Of a stretch of DNA of 29,764 nt, positions 29,350-29,764 are shown in pieces (position 1 is the stretch's first letter; every line of letters begins with the position of its first letter). Source of the stretch: a virus; the IMG/VR virus record IMGVR_UViG_3300042301_005284, positions 1-29,764 of that record; one strand, written 5' to 3'. The notes below the pieces were generated by a model. That model saw nothing but the letters and a program-made list of their open reading frames with translations. It was not told the origin of the DNA and searched no databases. The translations under genes were made by a program, and so were the position numbers.

Positions 29350-29764
29350 ATGGCAATTTTAAATCCAAACGAAATATTTTTCACAGCGTTTGAACCTAAA
29401 CAAAGCAACCGTTTTATCATGTATATGGATGGTATTCCATCATATTTGGTAAAAGGAGTAGGAGCAATTCAATTAACTCAAAATGCAGTTCCTCTTAATC
29501 ACATCAACGTTCAACGTTTTGTAAAAGGAAAAACGACTTGGGGAGATATCCAATTCACAATGTATGAGTCAATTACTCCAAGTGGGGCTCAAGCAGTAAT
29601 GGAATGGGTACGTTTAGGCCACGAATCAGTAACAGGTCGTGATGGTTACTCAGATTTCTATAAAAAAGATTTAAAATTCAATGTAATCGGACCTGTAGGT
29701 GATATCGTTTCAGAATGGATTATCAAAGGAGCTGTAATTACAAGTGTTAACTTTGGAGAATATA
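29350..29764 (+). CDS. gp19: Tail tube protein (T4 gp19-like), 3' end outside window
   Basis: The frame is open from ATG at 29350 to the window end, giving 138 complete codons; T4 gp19 has 163 residues, so most of the protein is here. The sequence starts MAILNPNEIFFTAFEPKQSN, then RFIMYMDGIPSYLVKGVG, TTWGDIQFTMYESITPSGAQ and EWIIKGAVITSVNFGEY. The R-F-x-x-x-x-D-G-I-P-x-x-L-V/I-K pattern and the late I-x-x-V-N/D-F-G-E block are typical of gp19-type inner tube subunits, which stack as hexameric rings inside the sheath. It follows the sheath genes as in T4 (18 then 19). Confidence 0.93.
   Translation, partial: MAILNPNEIFFTAFEPKQSNRFIMYMDGIPSYLVKGVGAIQLTQNAVPLNHINVQRFVKGKTTWGDIQFTMYESITPSGAQAVMEWVRLGHESVTGRDGYSDFYKKDLKFNVIGPVGDIVSEWIIKGAVITSVNFGEY

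Noticed and set aside
1-29764. tRNA genes, CRISPR arrays, integrase or attachment sites
   Set aside because: I looked for cloverleaf-like intergenic sequences, regularly spaced repeats and recombinase signatures and saw none. The largest gap without a gene is 6678-6865, and it is covered by the terminator and regulatory features. No gap exceeds 300 bases.

Overview
This window is a late structural (head, neck and tail) module of a T4-like contractile-tailed phage. Every gene I can support lies on the + strand, and coding density is very high. The DNA is A+T-rich. Leaders upstream of start codons are mostly A-rich with few good Shine-Dalgarno sequences. The big fibre proteins carry GFLPPR-type blocks and YadA-like repeats that I associate with Bacteroidota and their phages. 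The host is therefore probably a Bacteroidota bacterium; this is inference, not proof. Both ends of the window cut through genes (large terminase at the left, tail tube at the right), so this is an internal fragment of a larger genome.

Layout. (1) 1-6677, DNA packaging and prohead: terminase large subunit (gp17, partial), portal (gp20), three proteins of unknown function (285, 150 and 650 aa) in the place of T4 genes 67/68, and prohead protease (gp21), followed by a strong hairpin terminator. (2) 6678-9923, capsid: a 188-bp control region with a hairpin and a symmetrical promoter-like dyad, a very acidic scaffold (gp22-like), the major capsid protein (gp23), and a second terminator. (3) 9936-17832: a PhoH-family ATPase, a 133-aa beta-rich protein, and two giant modular fibre proteins (1402 and 820 aa) just upstream of the neck genes, the place T4 uses for its whisker protein. 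(4) 17846-21564, neck and tail completion: gp13-like, a GIY-YIG homing endonuclease that looks inserted at the gp13/gp14 junction, gp14-like and gp15-like. (5) 21571-24787: a 47-aa basic protein and a third giant fibre (1019 aa). (6) 24815-29764: three small proteins, two tandem complete tail sheath paralogues (gp18), and the start of the tail tube (gp19).

Regulation. A 10-bp element, ATATTTATAA or a close variant, stands upstream of eleven genes in the same orientation. A shorter related core lies inside the dyad upstream of the scaffold gene. I read these as the phage's late promoters, related to but not identical with the T4 late promoter TATAAATA. They divide the region into transcription units that match the functional blocks.

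Most interesting observations: the 150-aa prohead-cluster protein copies the N-terminal arm of the major capsid protein (a candidate protease site, exactly ten residues, then FTAGQGE in both); the tail sheath gene is duplicated in tandem; the late-promoter-like element has an unusual register and two very short leaders; the homing gene is inserted within a few bases of two neck genes; and the three fibre genes share near-identical DNA cassettes that could drive recombination.
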